From the NCBI GenBank assembly GCA_001313085.1, contig BBFE01000007.1, forward strand, positions 46,974 to 110,973: a stretch of DNA of 64,000 nt, read 5' to 3'. Position 1 is the first letter of the stretch. Every line of letters begins with the position of its first letter. This stretch comes from Paenibacillus sp. JCM 18996 (GTDB lineage Bacteria > Bacillota > Bacilli > Paenibacillales > NBRC-103111). The notes below the pieces were generated by a model. It made no database searches, was not told the origin of the DNA, and worked only from the letters and a program-made list of their open reading frames with translations. The position numbers were made by a program, and so were the translations under genes. Positions 62,140 through 64,000 of the stretch are shown piece by piece.

Positions 62140-64000
62140 TTGAAAACACTCATCATTGCGGAAAAGCCGGACATGGGGCGGAATATAGCTGCCGCGATAG
62201 ATCCCAAGGCCAAAAAAATCATCGCATTTATATAGAAGGCGAGCATTATATCATTACGTGGGCGATAGCCACCTGATTGGTTTGGCTGAGCCCGACGCCT
62301 ATGACGACAAATATAAAAAAGTGGAATTTGGGCGACCTGCCGATTATCCCGGATCATTTCAAGCTTGTGCCCAATCACAAAACGAGGGACCAGCTAAAAG
62401 TGATCGCCGAGCTTGCCGGGCGCTGCGACAGGCTTGTGAACGCTTGCGACGCGGGGCGGGAGGGGCAGCATATTTTTTTTCGCTGATCCAGCGGCATTTG
62501 AAGCTGAAGCAGCCGGTAAAGCGGCTATGGATCTCGGATTTGACCCAGGAGACGATCCGCAAAGGGTTCGAGGAGCTGAAGGAAGGGGCGGAATTCGAGA
62601 ATTTGACCAAAGCCGCCCGCGTCCGCAGCGAAGCGGATTGGCTGGTTGGTATGAACGGGTCGAGAGCTTTTACGACGAAGCATAATACGCTGCTTTCAGT
62701 GGGCCGGGTACAGACTCCCGTGCTTGCTTTGATCTATGACCGGGAGAAGCAGATCGAGGCTTTTGCTTCGCAGACATTCTTCGACGTGGAAGCGCAGTTT
62801 GTGCAAAGCGAAATCCGCTATAAAGCGATGTGGCAGGGAGAGCGGTTCACCGATAAACAGAAGGCGGATGCCTTGGCCGACAAAGTCAGGGGAAAAGAAG
62901 GCCGGATCTCTTCCTACGAAGTGAAGGAGACGAGAGAGTATCCGTTCAAACTGTACGATTTGACGCTGCTGCAGCGGGAGGCGAACGGAAAATACGGCTT
63001 CTCGGCCAAAAAAAGACGCTCGATACCGCTCAGTCTCTCTATGAGAAGCACAAAGTGATCACGTATCCGAGGACGAATTCGAACTATGTAAATGAGCAGA
63101 ACATCCCTGAGATGCACCGGGCTTTGGACGCGCTCAAGGTACAAGCTATGAAAGCTGGTTGCCGGGCGCGCAGCGGAGCCTTGTGCATAAAAAAACAATA
63201 AACATATCTGCAATCCGGCGAAAGTGGAAGATCACCACGCCATTCTTCCTACGCATAAAAGGGCGGGTTCGCTGAATCCGGACGAGCAGAAAATTTACGA
63301 TCTGGTTGTCAAAAGGTTTCTTGCCCAGTTCTATCCGGCCGCGGAGTACAAAGTCCACACGGTCATGACGGAAGCGGCGGGCGAACTGTTCAAGACAACA
63401 GTGAAGGAATTGCTGCAATTGGGCTGGAAGGCAATCTATGCCGACGATAAGAAAGAGAAGCGTGGCGGCAAAGGGAAAAGCGGCGAAGCTTCTGACGAGG
63501 ATAAAAGCGGGGCGTCCGAACCGGAGGCGGAAGAGGAACGCGATACGCCGTTTCAGCTGGACGCCGCGCAGCCTGTGCTGTGTGCGGACGCGGAAGCGAA
63601 GCAGCGGGATACGCAGCCTCCGAAGCCGTACACCGAGGGCACGCTGCTGAAGGCGATGGAAAGCGCCGGCAAGCAGATCGAGGACGAGGAGCTGCGGGAG
63701 GCGATGAAGGAATCGGGGCTGGGCACGCCGGCCACGCGCGCCGCGACGATCGAACGGCTGAAGCAGGTGGGCTATATCGAGATGCAGGGCAAGCGGATCC
63801 GGGTGACGGCCAAAGGCCGCACAGCCGTGGAACTGATCCGCGCAGCCGGCATCGAGCTGCTCACCTCGCCCGAGATGACGGGCCGCTGGGAGCGGCGCTT
63901 GAACGAGATTGCCAAGGGCGTGGCGACGGACACAGGGTTTATCGACAACGTGAAGCGATTCACGGTGCAGATTGTGGACAAGGTCCGCAGGCAGGCGAGG
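62140..64000 (+). CDS. topB: DNA topoisomerase III (3' end beyond window)
   Basis: A type IA topoisomerase. The Toprim motif is LIIAEKPDMGRNIAAAI with the acidic ACDAGREGQ; the active-site Tyr is in VITYPRTNSNYV; PTHKRAG and GLGTPATRAATIERL follow. An acidic/basic insert (KKEKRGGKGKSGEASDEDKSG) precedes the last domain. About 620 residues are present, and the frame is open at the right edge. Breaks at A7 near 62211, A6 near 62315, T8 near 62474, A7 near 63008 and near 63190. The TTG at 62140 is the most likely start. Divergent from helD. Confidence 0.92.

Overview
The window looks like chromosomal DNA of a spore-forming, monoderm Firmicute, most likely Paenibacillaceae. The clearest indicators are Bacillales families: YfmM-, YfmR- and YkpA-type ABC-F ATPases, KapB, YtxJ, SpoVAD, DUF1657 and DUF421 proteins, HelD, cytochrome bd, and many strong AGGAGG ribosome sites with GTG or TTG starts. 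I see no tRNA, rRNA, insertion sequence, prophage or CRISPR array.

Most genes are broken into two to six reading-frame pieces. The breaks follow a pattern: A or T runs appear one or two bases too long (observed length 6 to 8), and GG/CC runs appear one base too short. Correcting these restores full-length family members, so I annotate whole genes across the breaks and regard most breaks as sequence errors. This is an inference from family knowledge; I could not run an alignment.

Layout. 1-3.2 kb: DNA repair (Nei/Fpg-like C-terminus, endonuclease IV), a YlmA-like ABC ATPase and an RlmM-like methyltransferase. 3.2-4.9 kb: DUF1292 protein and an exported NlpC/P60 hydrolase. 4.9-17.2 kb: a Tad/Flp (type IVc) pilus locus, starting with a Ser/Thr kinase joined to a MinD-like domain and ending with a DUF6382-FHA protein. 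In between lie a promoter with an attenuator-like leader, TadZ, TadA/CpaF, TadB, TadC, a Flp-type pilin, three TadE/TadG-like proteins and a prepilin peptidase. A kinase and a phosphothreonine-binding FHA protein bracketing a pilus operon suggest phosphorylation control of pilus assembly. This is the most interesting system here.

17.3-27.4 kb: three ABC-F ATPases interleaved with an M42 aminopeptidase, cydAB and a YihY/BrkB protein. 27.5-37 kb: small metabolic, redox and regulatory genes (thioredoxin-like, KapB, Gfo/Idh oxidoreductase, TRIC-type channel, HxlR regulator with an operator, two alpha/beta hydrolases, ChrA half-transporter, phosphodiesterase, YtxJ, tyrosine phosphatase, P-loop kinase). 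37.1-39.6 kb: a polar amino-acid ABC importer with an operator-like promoter. 39.7-49 kb: glutathione peroxidase, nitrilase-family amidase, three GNAT acetyltransferases, glycerol kinase, a short EcsC-like protein, two DegV proteins and a glycine-zipper stress protein.

49-53.4 kb: M20 and M29 peptidases, a hemolysin-III protein and dihydrofolate reductase. 53.6-56.7 kb: a second amino-acid ABC importer. 56.8-59.1 kb: SpoVAD, DUF421 and DUF1657 genes resembling a reduced spoVA-2mob-type germination locus. 59.2-64 kb: a CBO0543-family membrane protein, HelD, and topoisomerase III running off the window end.
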